64,000 nt of DNA, taken from positions 1,984,001-2,048,000 of the forward strand of contig OZ316892.1 of assembly GCA_973895155.1 (NCBI GenBank), written 5' to 3'. Below the pieces are notes generated by a model. The model was not told the origin of the DNA. It did not search any database and saw only the letters and a list, made by a program, of their open reading frames with translations. Source of the DNA: Marsupella aquatica. Taxonomy: Eukaryota; Marchantiophyta. The translations under genes were made by a program, and so were the position numbers. Shown here one piece after another: positions 34,601 to 46,086 of the stretch (its first letter is position 1; each line of letters starts with the position of its first letter).

Positions 34601-35459
34601 CTCATCAAACACCAATCAGTTGTCTCTTTCCATCTTGGATGTAACTCGTCCCATTCTCATGCTCTCAAAACTGAAAGGCCTGTTCCACCAGCCCTCAACG
34701 CCTAGTTAATGGTCTCTCCTCTAAAATGAAGTTTCTGTTTGGTGGGTGTGATGGCCAACCTCACCATTCAGGCCTTTATTCCATTTATTAGCCTTTGAGT
34801 GAGGCCTCACCCTCTTCAGGGTGAAAAGAAGCAGTGTGGAGGGTTGGGTGGCCCATCTACTCCCAAGTTGAAGTTGACAGTCCCCTCAAACCCTAAACAA
34901 TTGTGATCTTTCCCACAGATTTTGGAGATAGAAAGGTATACCATAAAGCGTGTTATAGATTTGTATTCTCTCAAAATCAGCATGAAGCTCCTGTGCATTT
35001 TGGGTAACTGTGTTATCCATGCACGGTTAGGGCATGACACAAGTAATCCAAACTTTACATGACATAGTTTTGAGAATAGAAAAACAACTATCCTCTCTAT
35101 ATTGCACTGGCCTCAATCTTTGACTGCCAATCTCCATGCAAGCCTAGAAACAATTAGCAAAATGCAGCGTAAGAAGGAGGTGATTTGCATTGTTGCAAGC
35201 ACCTTTTTTTTTAGTGAAAAAGATTTGCCAAATTCCATCTCCCCAAAAAGCTTTTTGCCATTTTTGGCAAAAATGCACTAGTATTTTTCTGTCTCATTAG
35301 CCAGTGTTTCACCTAATCACAGGTTCCATTAGCCAGAATCTCACTGTAGTCCTTACATCTAGGGAGATATGACTCTCACGAAAATAATGGGATAAGGAAT
35401 CTTTTGAGCATCTTTTAATTCACACACTGGAAAAAAATTTAAAAATACACTGGTTGCAA
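31672..35459. other. Long non-genic region
   Basis: No supportable gene. Simple repeats include a 13-bp ATCCTTCTTCGAT minisatellite (33407-33453) and a GAGTT pentanucleotide run (34139-34176). Small open frames (34816-35040, 33583-33771) have no domain. Confidence 0.45.
34139..34176 (+). repeat. (GAGTT)n microsatellite
   Basis: About seven GAGTT pentamers with one GAGTTAAGTT variant. Confidence 0.95.
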
Positions 35460-35460
35460 G

Positions 35461-36051
35461 GTGACAAGGGCCGATGGAATACAGGCCTCACTCTCGTCCA
35501 AGGAGCCCTCAAATGACTACAAGGGCCCATGGAACACGGCCCCTCATCTTCTCTCAAGGGCGACGGTCCTGATGCCGTCGAGGCCGAAGTCGGCCGCCGT
35601 CGTGGGAATCCGGAGCCCTTTGGAACTGACGCCTGAGGTAAACGAAAATAGGTCCTCGTATTTGAGGCCTCGGCTCTACAGTACTAGCAGTAGAGCATTA
35701 CGAAGCCCTCTCTTTATTATGCTCCTCTGGGCCCCGATTCTGTCCCTTGTCGCCCTCTCCGTCCTCGATCCGATCACGGGTTATTCCTCGATACCGTTAA
35801 TTGGCATCTTACCCATTCCCCGAACCGATCGCCCACGATTCGCAGATTGGGCACTGCTAAAGGATGGATGGAGTATCATTCCGTCCAGTCCAGTCCAGTC
35901 CACGCTGCATAAGTGCAGCTGTATAAGTGCATTATGCGGTTCAGTGGAGACGGCCATGACCCGGAGTATTGCACCAATTTCTTTTTTTAAGCGCACCAAA
36001 ATGGCAATTTGCATAAGTGCAGGTCTACCCTCACTAACGACAAATACATGA
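35461..36051 (+). other. Unassigned 196-codon open frame in a GC-richer island
   Basis: The frame begins with GTG; the first in-frame ATG gives about 160 codons. It contains a hydrophobic stretch (PLFIMLLWAPILSLVALSVL) followed by Pro/Ile-rich sequence. I recognise no family. The 5' half (35460-35700) is clearly more GC-rich than its flanks. It contains CCAGTCCAGTCCAGTCC near 35885. Chance ORF or transposon-derived sequence are both possible. Confidence 0.2.
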
Positions 36052-36676
36052 TTGAGTACACTTATGTGTGCATGTGCTTATCAATTATGGCGGCGATGCA
36101 TACATAAGGAAAATTTATTGATAGGTGCCACCACAATTGCATGAAATAGTGTCATGCACTCATCCAGTGGAATTGCGCAGTATGCAATATGGGGTGACAT
36201 CAATAACCCTATGCAATAACCCACTCAAATCCCGGGTGAGTTGACATGTGAACCCAATTTCAACGACTCACACTTAAAATACAGTCTTCAACTGCAAGAG
36301 GCCTCTAGGTGGTGCTTCACCCTAGGTCACCAAGAGTTCCAAACAAGACAACTTCCTGATTGAGAGAGCGGCTTCACCTTGTTAGAGAGCTCTTGTTAAT
36401 TCACCCTCAGTTTTTACAGTCAATCAATTTTTGGGCTATCATGAATCTTTCCATCCAGTTCATTTGTGAACAACCTTATCCTAAAAATAATATTCTTTGG
36501 TCTATTGTGACCATGTAATTTCTGTATAGAATACAGGTTACTAGTGTGTAACCATTTTAGTAGGTACTTGCTATTCTCATAATGTCTTGCCTGATAGTAG
36601 CTTTTTCAGGACAGTAATTATATATTATAATGGGGGTCTGAGCAAGGGTTCTAGCCCAAACCGTGCTCCAAGAAAA

Positions 36677-37050
36677 TGTTAGACATTTACTCATAGGTTT
36701 GGAGTTACGACTATAACCTAGTTATGGCTAACCTTAGTCGCGTACTTAGTTAGATTAGTCATGTTGCACATTATATCCTCAAGCATGTTCATTGTTATGG
36801 GGCCAATTAAAAGATAGGGAGAACTTAATTGTATTGCGGAGACTTGATATGACCAATGGATCTAGAGTATAGTAAAGCTATCATGTGTTCCTGTGGATGT
36901 CACCTTAGCTAAAGTGAATTGATATCTCTTTGTGCGTATTATTTGTGAGTTGGATGATCACGGCCTTGGTGTTATGAACGTTATATTGCTCAACAAAGAA
37001 CTCAGATATACTTCCCGGCTGTCATTAGGTTTCCTCATTTTTTAATCATG
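36677..37050 (+). mobile_element. LTR-like dispersed repeat, copy 2
   Basis: The block begins TGTTAGACATTTACTC and shares CCTTAGTCGCGTACT, AGATTAGTCATGTTG and GTTCATTGTTATGGGGCCAATT with the copy at 4715. It is diverged and same-strand. No primer-binding site or internal domain was found next to it, so a solo LTR relic is the best guess. The 3' limit is approximate. Confidence 0.6.
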
Positions 37051-37129
37051 TTTCTAATCTAAACAGGCTCATAATCCTAGACCGGACCACCATTATCCTC
37101 GACACAACTTTGGTGACTGGCCTAGTGGA

Positions 37130-37892
37130 GTGTGCACTTACAGAGAATTCACTCTAGTAGCTCCTCCAACTTGCCGGCGGCCGGTTTCTTGTCCGGGTTC
37201 TCTCATTCCCTCGCTTCAGCACAAACAAGAGTTCGTCATTCCCTCCGTTTTAGCGGACCCGCTCTTTTGGCCCTGGTTAATAAATGCACCATCGGACATC
37301 TCCGCGTTGTCCGGACAGTGTTGTCAACTTACTCGTGACTCGAGTCATTACTACTATTACGTGTAGTCTAGACTTCGGGAGTTCAGGTTGTTGTCGATGT
37401 TGGTGTTCTTCGTGTTGGCCCACTCTGCTTCTGCAGCGAGCTCCGGCAAATCGGGCTATGCCGCTGAAGTGCTGAACTGGAGCTCTGTCTGAACGCCAGC
37501 CAGCAGAGAGGGGGCGAGGGTGGGGCCGAAATTGGATTGCCCGTCTGAAGAGCTTGGCATGGAGTGGAAGCGCTCGTGGGCGGAGAGAGCGATGCCGGAG
37601 GACAGCGGGCGATAGACGGAGGCGTTTGTGTGCCGAAGTAGGAGAGGGAAACGGAACGGAGAGAGAGAGGGAATGGAGGTGAATTGAAACTTCAAGAAAC
37701 GCAACGGGAAGGGGAAGGGAGGGGGGCGTGGGAGAAGCAATGCGCAATAGACTGATGAGACAGGGAATTGGAAGATAGGAAGGGAGGAACAAGAGCTGAT
37801 TGGGCTCGAGGGTTTTTGTATCACAAGAAGATCGAAAAAGAAAAAGCGAAGGAAAGAACGAACGAAAGGAAAGAAGTGAAAGGAGAGGAGGT
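37130..37892 (+). promoter_or_regulatory. BCCP upstream/leader region
   Basis: Position suggests the promoter and 5' UTR of the BCCP gene. The last 100 bp is purine-rich (GAAAGAACGAACGAAAGGAAAG), as in many plant leaders. A long minus-strand open frame (37277-38206) runs across it and the first BCCP exon but has no domain. Confidence 0.4.
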
Positions 37893-40077
37893 ATGGCGGC
37901 CATCGCAAAGGCTGCTGTTGCTGTCGCAGGAGGCGCTTTGACTGCTACTGCGAATAGCAGTGCCAGAAATGGAGGGTCGTCTGCCAAGCCTTGCATTGTG
38001 TCCATGCAGCAGGGGCCTATTTCCATCTCGTCCCTCTGGGGTTCTTCTGTGGAGAGCACTTCATCTCGGATTTTCAGTGTAAGACATTGCCAGTATTCCT
38101 CCTGTGCATGTCCTGGAGGGATTTGGAATTGGCCTCTTTCTTTGCGAGTCGGTCGGTCAGCTGCGGAGCTACTTACTCCTTGATTGGGCGGGCATGGATC
38201 TTGCACCGTTAGTCTGAGTTGTGCGCCGACATCTTAATTCTGGTGCAGGCAGTCTCCGTTTGGAACGCCAATGACTGGTCTAAATGTTTGGTGTAGTGCA
38301 TACTGGATGCCTCAACTACTTATGAAGATAATATTCTAGAAAGAATTCGTTTGAACTGTGTGGGAGGTCGAATATTTTTCCGCGGATGCATTCTTAGTTC
38401 TGACATCAATCATTGTCTTCCAGGCACGTGTTGGGCTTAAGCCTGTTGCCTGTGCTCAGGTTAACGAGGTGAGAATGGAATCTCTCCCGTCCTTGTTTTC
38501 CCGTCTGTAATCCAAGTGTTATTCTCAACACGTTGATAGTTTCCATTTTGCTGGAGGCATCTCTTGGTCATAATTGCGCTGAGCTTTCGTTCTGGTCTCA
38601 TCATAGGTTGCAGTAGAAAACCATGTCCATTCTTCCCCAAAGCTGGGGGCACTTCCTGAAATGCCGGAAAAGGAAATCAAGGAGGAGCCTTCAGTCGAGC
38701 CTCCTTCGCAGTCAGCAATTTCCGCACTCATGTCTGAGGTTGCCAATCTTGTGAAGTAAGTTCCTTCATCTGAGGAGACTGCAGTGGAGTTATTTGAACT
38801 GATACACGTGTTGCAATTCACTTTGAAGTACTGAGTTGCTCAAATCGACCATCTAGGTAGTGAATGAATCGGCCAGACTTTCAATTTTCTCTCGCAATTT
38901 TGACGAGTATGAACCGTCAAGCAATATTTTCTCCGCTAGACATTTCGTATCCAGCCTGAATTTTGTTTGGCTTCCTTTTTCGAAATCTGCAGTTCGCCAT
39001 TTTCTTTCCTAACTGATTGCATCCACATCACTTGTTTTCTAGATTGGTGGATTCGAGAGACATTGTTGAGTTGGAGTTGAAGTCCAAGGACTACGAACTC
39101 ATCATCAGGAAGGAGGCACAACAACCCGCGGCTCCCCCGATGACCTTTCCTGGACCTCATGTGATGGCTCACACTACGTTCCCCGAACATCCTTCTCCAC
39201 CACCCGGCCCTGTTGCTGCACCTGCCCCAGTGGCCTCCCCTGCCCCACCGGAACCCACTCCTGCTGCACCGTCACATCCACCAATGCTTTCACCCATGGC
39301 TGGAACCTTCTATAGAAGCCCAGGTCCAGGTGAAGCAGCCTTCGTTAAGGTGAGAATGTTGCCGAACGTCCTGTGAATGACCCTATCCGTGCTTGAGAAA
39401 AATCTGTGACGAGGTGTTGTTAATTGGTGCTGTCGGAAATTTCTTACATACCTCTGTTTTCAATACACATTGGGGTTTCTATTATTCGCAGGTTGGAGAC
39501 AGGGTGACAAAGGGCCAGGTTGTTTGCATCGTTGAGGCCATGAAGTTAATGAATGAGATAGAGGTAATTGCTCAAATTCTGAACAGTGTTTTGATACTAT
39601 TATTCTATGGATCGTGACCTTTGTTTAGACTGAGCAGTGGTGGGTACATACGAGGCATTGTTGTGAGTTTGAGACGTTGGTGAGACTTAGGTGCATGGCT
39701 TAGGTGATGATACGATCCGTGTGTTCAATGCCCAGGCTGATCAATCTGGAACAATCGTGGAGATTCTGGCCGAAGATGGAAAGCCCATCTCCATGGAAAC
39801 AGTAAGTTCTCAATGACGAAGTCTCTGCAGTTCTTTGGATTTATGGAAGTCGCACATTGGAGGTTTCAATAAGGACGAGGGTTCCTGTAGGTACATCTAT
39901 TCTTAGGCAGGTCATCTTGACTTGTTAGGATGCTCAGGTGTCAGTTCCATACACTACATTTATGTACTCTTTTGAGTTTTGTCATAAGGGAATGTGTCTT
40001 CCTGTTTTTGCCATGGAACAGAACTGACGAATAACATGTTTTCTATGTTGCAGCCCCTTTTCTCAATCAAAGCCTAA
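37893..40077 (+). CDS. BCCP: Biotin carboxyl carrier protein of plastid acetyl-CoA carboxylase, seven exons
   Basis: Exons 37893-38078, 38424-38468, 38607-38755, 39043-39349, 39492-39563, 39736-39801 and 40054-40077 total 849 nt, or 282 residues, with all phases closing. The N terminus is Ala/Ser-rich and suits a chloroplast transit peptide. A conserved block VDSRDIVELELKSKDYELIIRKE is followed by a long Pro/Ala linker. The biotinyl domain has SPMAGTFYRSPGPGEAAFV and EAMKLMNEIE, with the biotin-accepting lysine at about K247, and ends PLFSIKA. BCCP carries CO2 on biotin between the carboxylase and transferase of heteromeric plastid ACCase, the committed step of fatty-acid synthesis. Length and domain order are normal. 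Its ATG follows a purine-rich leader. Confidence 0.96.
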
Positions 40078-43000
40078 GCTTGAGAAACCTTGAGGAGGGA
40101 TTGTGTTTTTTCAGCTGGGTCATTTGGAGTCTACGCCCAGGATGAAGACTGGAGCAAGGACGTTGGGAAGTGCTGGGAATTCTGATTAGTAAAGGCGAAG
40201 CCTAATTTTGCTTGGCTTTTAATCGCCATATGAAAGTAGAATCTAGAGTTCACATTCAAGTCTCTTGGGTAAACTATAATAGAAAGGTTCTGGGTGTAGT
40301 GTGTCAAGAGGCTTCAGTTTAGGGGTATACTTGTGTTTCTGAGTGAAGCTCCTTGGGAGCAGGTGCAACTTTGTTCCCATCACCGGCTGACTAGAAAGGA
40401 AAGCTAGTCTCCTTTTGTAAACGGGGTCACAATGTTGGCAATAGGATTTCTACTTGCACAAGAAGGTTTTAAAGGAGTTTTGTAACCGCATGGTTTGCAT
40501 ATTGATTTCTCTGCAGGAAAGCTTTAGCAAGGAAATTATCAATGATTTCAATCCGTTGTGGAGAGTCTCTTAGTAGTGTAATTGAAACCGATGTTCAGCC
40601 GCACTCTTAAACCTTGTCAGTGTTCTTTGTGCAGTGCTTTCTATGAATGGAGTCCATGCTTCCTCGAGGTTTCTTCTCAGGAGTATTTTAATGAACCTAG
40701 ATACTTCAGCCCCGTTACACACTGCTTTCATAATCCTAGGGATCCAAGTTAAGATGTGACTGAGCATATTTCAGGTCCGAGTCTTTCAATGTGGCAGAGT
40801 TTGAGTCCCGTCTTTGGTTTCTTTGATCGTGTGCGTGGATTACTCTGAACTTGTACACTCTGTCACGGAGTTTTGTGGAGGTGCATCCTGGGGACTACGT
40901 GAGCATCTGGCTTGGGGGCTTTTTCAGTCAGTTTGTGCTACGTGTGAGCTGGTCGATACGCCAGTCGATGGCTCCGTGATCCCTCCTCTATGCCTTTCTA
41001 CCGAATTTCCAAGAGCAAGAAATGGATGTTAGTACTCTCTAGTGAGACCAGTTGAAAGTAACAGCTGGACTGCTCCAGACGCCGGCGAGCGATTTCAGAA
41101 TATGCTACACATGTATTACCTTGATTTGATCGTCCAGAGAAGACGAGACAAGTACGAACGGACAAAAAACTTTTGACCCTCATCGAATTCTGAGATGACT
41201 GGAATCTATCCATCACTGGATATTTTGCACATCTATGGGTTGAAACAACCATTTTTCTTAGAACTAGCCTGATTTCGTCAAACGACTCACCAGTCCCTCG
41301 CGTGAATTAGCCTCTCACTAATCGATTGTAAAATAGAGTTATACCAAAAGTGTTTGAAACCTGATGAGTGGACATTTTGATTCAAGTTCAGGGTGACTTA
41401 GTGTTTAACATCAGCTTGCGGGTGTTCAATACCTGGGTAAAACTGATTTTGATTCAAGTTCAAGGTGAGCGTGATAGAAATTAGAGTTGAGATTACTAAG
41501 ATTCATTTTAGCAAGAGATTTGGGTGCATTTGATAATTACCAAAATCAGGAAGTAGTGAAAATGTCTGGCTGTCCTTTTATGTGCACTTTACCGGAAGGC
41601 TATCCGTGGCCTTCTAGAGTTCTACTATATTCACTGAGGGAGGACGAGGCAAGGAGCTGACATCATTGTTCAATGCTTTACGGTACAGCATACAAATCCT
41701 GCCTTGTTGCGATTGTTTGCTGAGACTCTCATCAGTGATTTTTGTCTGTATTTTGTAAGCGAGTCGAACTGCCGAATGTCTCCATTCAAGGTCTCTGAGA
41801 GAAAATATTACTAAAATTATGAAAAGCAATTAGATATTTCCTAATATTAAAGAAAGCGGACAGATTTTCATAGATCTGGTAAATTCAAGTTCATCTAAAG
41901 GCAAATTTTGCAAATTTAACTTATTTTTTCCTCTGGATTCTCTGGTATCGTTCCCAAGTTGCTTTAAGGACGTAAGATTTTGGCGAATATTTGCCAACGA
42001 AAAAATCACTGATTCTCATTTCCTAGATCTGACAGCCCTGGTCTTAGATGACTTCATCAAGATGGTCAAGCGATCTCCCAAGGTCCGAGTCATTTCGTGT
42101 ACAGTTCTGCTTGTTCGAGAACTTGGTACTGGAGCCTGAGAATCATATTAGCACAATTTCTTGAGAAAAGTTGGAAGGTCGATTAAAAAAAAATTTGTTG
42201 GTTTTCAAACGCAGTCTCCTTAACAAGAAAATGTGCCCCTTGGCGAGAATTTCCCTGCATCATCCAGTACAGGAAATTCATCTTGAACGCGCATGCACTA
42301 CCTTAGTCCAGTTTATTCGAAATCTGGAATTTATGGCGTTGAACTTTGTTGCTCTTTAATGGCTGAAGCGGATGTTATGGTAGCAATGAGATTTCTGAAG
42401 TCTGAAAACCCTTACTCTGACTAGAGTTAGAGACGATTGAGATAAACTGCTAGTTGTGTGGCGTTTTTTGTTTATACTTCAGTGCAGCCCAAGTCTCCTT
42501 TTGCCGGGTTGAATTTGCATCTAATCAGTATAAATTTTAGAGCAGCGTAAAAAGATTGGCGTGGTCTATGTCACTGATGGGGCACTATCCTAGATGCTCA
42601 CTCTTCAAACTCAAGGCCCATGTGTCTTGCCCAAGACTGGCAAACCTGAGAAGAACAGGATGGCAGAGAAAATACCGGAAGTCCATTTTCACAAAGCCGT
42701 TATACACGTCCTTTATTCAAGTGGACCAAGCGATGCTATTCATTGAAGGAAATTGATGAGAAGCTGAACTTTGGCCAAGTCTTTGTAGTGGGACACCAAC
42801 TCACAGCAGCCAGTGGAGCCAATGTGCTCCATTACTGCAAGACTCGACAGCTTCCCTTCGTGAACTCATTGCTTAATTGCCAGTTATACACTAACTTGAG
42901 TAGAGATTGATGCGTCTTACAAGGAAAAATGAACAGGACGATGCGAAACACCAGACGACTGCAGGGTACAATGGGGCTCCAAAATGATGAACAACGACAG

Positions 43001-43490
43001 CTAGGATGATCGATGGACAACGAGAATTAGAAGCCTGAGAAAATCCATTGAAAGTTCCATTAGGCACTTTACAAACAATGTGGTCAATCCGATTATATAC
43101 ATGGGTCAACATCCCCAAACAGAGTTGAAAGAATCGATGATATCCTGAATCCCCTACACTGTTTCAATAGATGCTCGAGCAGCTCAGAAGCCTCGACCCA
43201 GCACCCGCAGAGTCATGGCTGCACAACTTGTGAGCGAACTGAAGTGGAACCTATCTTGCCAACTCCACCCTTGATCGGAAACGCCTTCCTCTCTGGAACA
43301 GGTACTACCCAGCGAGAGTTACAAATAACATCGTTCTGGGAAAATCCCGAAAACGTGGCTGATTGGGAGGAGCCACTAATATTCACATCGTTGCAACAAC
43401 AAAAAAAAGAGTTTCATTTCCGGTTCGATACAGTGCAAGGGATTTCTATCTGTAAATGATTATTTGGTCCAAAGACCCTCCAACGATTGT
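40078..43490. other. BCCP 3' region and intergenic stretch
   Basis: The first few hundred bases are likely BCCP 3' UTR. A TTTTGATTCAAGTTCA(G/A)GGTGA motif occurs twice near 41380 and 41450. Beyond this, only unsupported short frames were seen. Confidence 0.4.
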
Positions 43491-44836
43491 CTAGCGATCC
43501 CTATCCCTATCCCTATCCCTATCCCTATCACTCTCTCTATCTCGTTCTCTCTCACTTTCTCTACCCCTATCTCTATCCCTGTCCTCCCTATCCCTGTCCC
43601 TCCTCTTCCTTTTAGCAGCTTTCCTCTCCTCTTCAGCTTCTCGCAAGGCAGCCTCTTCCTTTCTGAGGCGTTCCTTCTCCTCTTGCCTACGAAGCTCCTT
43701 CTCATCTCGTTCCTTCTGCTTCTTTTCTTCTTTCTCCTTCCTCTTGAGCTCTTTCTCTCGAGCCCGCTCCTCTTTCTCAATTTCAAGCTGCTTCTCTTTC
43801 CGCTCCCTCTCCTTGTCTTCTCTTGCCATGATCCTGTCCTGCTTACGTTGCTCTTGCAATTCTCGGTCAAAAGCCTCCCCTTCTTTAATGTCGTCTAGCC
43901 CTAAAGCAGCTTTCATTATGTCCAACTGCTTCTCCTTCTTTGCAGCAACTTGATGGGTCTGAGTTACAGATGTCCTGCGAAGTAAGACAAACAAAATTTA
44001 GGATCAAAGGCATTAATCAGATATTTTGCAGGATTGACGAAACAAAAGCCGTTGAATTTCCGACCCATACACATCCAATCAATTAGTTTTCCATTCTTTT
44101 GAAACTGTGCTCAGATAAGGGACAGCAACGAGGGAGCCGGCATGACCTTTGACTTTTTGGGAGAAGGGCTATAGAGAAAACATTAAACTGTCGAGAAAGA
44201 ATTAGGCTGTTTGCCACTCAAGTCACCCCACAGACTAAATCCCACGGTAAGTTACAGAGATGTCCTTATACGACACCTAAAACGGAAACATTCAACTGAT
44301 GAGAGTTCTAAACCCCTAAGAGGCGTCCATGGTTCGACAGCTCAGGCCTAGTGCTAAACAAGGAAAGGTCAGGGCTCACGGACTCCAGCGACGAAATTTC
44401 ATTGCCAAAATACATCCCAGCCCTCGAACTACAACAATAAGTGCGGTCTGAGCAAAACAAAACGAGCTGAAAGTTCACAAGGAGAAATCGAGTAACCGTA
44501 CTTCATATCATCCTGACCGCCCACTTCCCCCTCATTGCTGGCGGCCTCGAGAGCTTTCCTCTCGGCCAGAACCCGCTCAGCAATCTCCTCGAGGTCGAAG
44601 CCCTGCTCGAGCAGCTCATCTTCCAGCTCTGTACACTTGAGTTCGATGTGCCGCTTGCGATCATGCTCCAGAATCGCGCTATTCGCTTTCCTCGACACGC
44701 CCCCTTGCCCCTGCCCTTCCCCAAACTCCCGCAGCTCCGATTTCAAAGGCCTCGCCCGGACGAAGAACTTGTTCGTCTGAATGTACCCGTTGGTCCCCGA
44801 CCCTCGAGGAGTCGTGAGCCCAATTCCATTGTACAT
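43491..44836 (-). CDS. CWC21: CWC21-type pre-mRNA splicing factor (cwf21 domain, RD/RE-rich tail)
   Basis: Two exons, 44836-44502 and 43974-43491, join in phase 2 and give 272 residues. The N terminus MYNGIGLTTPRGSGTNGYIQ and the block HIELKCTELEDELLEQGFDLEEIAERV are the conserved cwf21 region (yeast Cwc21, human SRRM2 N terminus), which contacts Prp8 near the spliceosome active site. The tail is a highly charged Lys/Glu/Arg coiled coil ending in RDRDRD dipeptides, comparable to RS-like tails. The tail is shorter than in some plant homologues. The donor ATGAA|GTACGG was chosen because it alone keeps the frame into TSVTQTHQVAAKK. The terminal RD run is encoded by a hexanucleotide repeat. Confidence 0.93.
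43499..43530. repeat. (CTATCC)n hexanucleotide run
   Basis: Five CTATCC units, with related CTATCT/CTATCAC variants extending to about 43590. On the minus strand they code Asp-Arg dipeptides at the CWC21 C terminus. Confidence 0.95.
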
Positions 44837-44893
44837 CTTGGCAGAACAATCTCTTTCTTCACTTCTTCATCCCAATTCAATCGATCTCCTCAA

Positions 44894-44919
44894 AGCCTAA
44901 ACCCTAAACCCTAAACCCT
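44894..44919. repeat. Interstitial telomere-type repeat (CCCTAAA)n
   Basis: Three and a half CCTAAAC units 60 bp upstream of the CWC21 start codon. Plant telomere-type motifs here most often act as teloboxes in promoters. They could also be a relic of double-strand-break repair. Confidence 0.85.
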
Positions 44920-45026
44920 ACCAAACTTCACCCCCCCATTCTGCTCCACTGCTGCAGTCTGTCTGTTCCCGTCCAATGTTCACCCTTGTCAAAATCTCGC
45001 CCTTCTTGTAATCGTCAAAACCCCTT

Positions 45027-45115
45027 CACTTCACTTCACTTCACTTCATTGCAATCAATCAATCACTTCACTGCACTTCATTGCAAGCAAGCAAGCAATC
45101 AATCAATCAATCTCA
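45027..45115. repeat. Simple repeats (CACTT)n, (CAATCAAT)n and (GCAA)n
   Basis: A run of CACTTCACTTCACTTCA followed by TCAATCAATCA and AGCAAGCAAGCAATCAATCA. Low-complexity DNA upstream of CWC21. Confidence 0.9.
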
Positions 45116-45389
45116 CTTCTCAATCTCGGAAAGCCAATCCGAAGTATCAATTCGTGAGGCACCATCGGCAGCTCGCAGATCTTCTGTTCCTCGAATTTCA
45201 GGCCTGGAAATGTTCTCCTCTCGGCCACTGTTGCTTGATGCAATCTTAACTAACAAAGCTCAAAGCAAGCGCTGCTTTTGAAAGCTACTCTGATCAAGAC
45301 AGTTTTCTATCCATCTCTATTCACGTTCAAAGAAAGGGTACTCTGAGTTAGTTTTGTGCAACATTCAAATAGGATCCATAGGGCATCTC

Positions 45390-45747
45390 GAAGCTTCAAA
45401 TTAAATATGATGGCTTTTTGGGCTATAAAGCAATGGTGAGAACTTGCTCATGAGGTTATGTAATAGTTATTTTTGCTTTTTCTTCACTAGCCTCTGTAGT
45501 GACTATTGGCTATTGCATCTTACCAACATTTATGGCAAACAATTATGGACCATTTAGGGCGGCAGCTTGAAGCTTCAAATTTAAGTATGATGGCTTTTTG
45601 GCTATAAAGCAATGGTGATAGCTTCTTCATAAGGTTACATAAGAGTTGTTTTTTTCTTTTTCTTCACTAACCCTATAGTGACTAATGGCTATTGCATATT
45701 ACAAATATTTATGACAAACAATTATGGACTATTTAGGACGTCTCAAA
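45390..45747. repeat. 179-bp tandem duplication
   Basis: Copies at 45390 and 45569 share GAAGCTTCAAATT, ATGATGGCTTTTTGG, CTATAAAGCAATGGTGA and ACAAACAATTATGGAC, with moderate divergence. The second copy abuts the inverted-repeat element at 45734. Confidence 0.85.
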
Positions 45748-46086
45748 GGTGACAATTTTATGAACCTTAACTCTCTAGTTACGGGTTATGGACACAAAAG
45801 GTTACGGACTATGAAATTCATAGTCCATAACCTTTTGTCATAAGGATTGATTGTATGCCATAACCATTAGTTATTGTACAGGATAGTGACAGAAAAATCA
45901 AAAACAAAACTTTTACAATACAAATTCTTGTGAAAAAGTTATGACCATTTCTTTCTGGCAGAATGCGATCATCCATAATTTTGAGCTGTTAGACTCCCTA
46001 CTAATTTGGTAGTCCGGAACTTTTTGTGTCTCTAACCCGTAACTACAGAGTTGATTCCATCAAATTCTGAGCTGTGAGACACCCTA
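45734..46086. mobile_element. MITE-like element, TAGGRYGTCTCA termini
   Basis: The left arm (TAGGACGTCTCAAAGG .. CTAGTTACGGGTTATGGACAC) and the right arm (reverse complement: TAGGGTGTCTCACAGC .. GTAGTTACGGGTTAGAGACAC) form terminal inverted repeats of about 75 bp around a roughly 200-bp interior. A second short hairpin (GGTTACGGACTATGAA/TTCATAGTCCATAACC) lies just inside the left arm. The termini match the element at 13218. Confidence 0.8.

Noticed and set aside
37277-38206. 309-codon minus-strand frame over the BCCP promoter and exon 1
   Set aside because: It is antisense to a well-supported exon and purine-rich leader, Ser/Pro/Leu-rich with no domain. Explained by composition.
43464-43898. 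144-codon plus-strand hydrophobic frame
   Set aside because: Exact antisense of the charged CWC21 tail; its Pro/Ile/Leu runs mirror the RD/RE repeats.
44894-44919. Possible true telomere or chromosome-fusion site
   Set aside because: Only three to four repeat units in a promoter position; telobox use is the simpler explanation.
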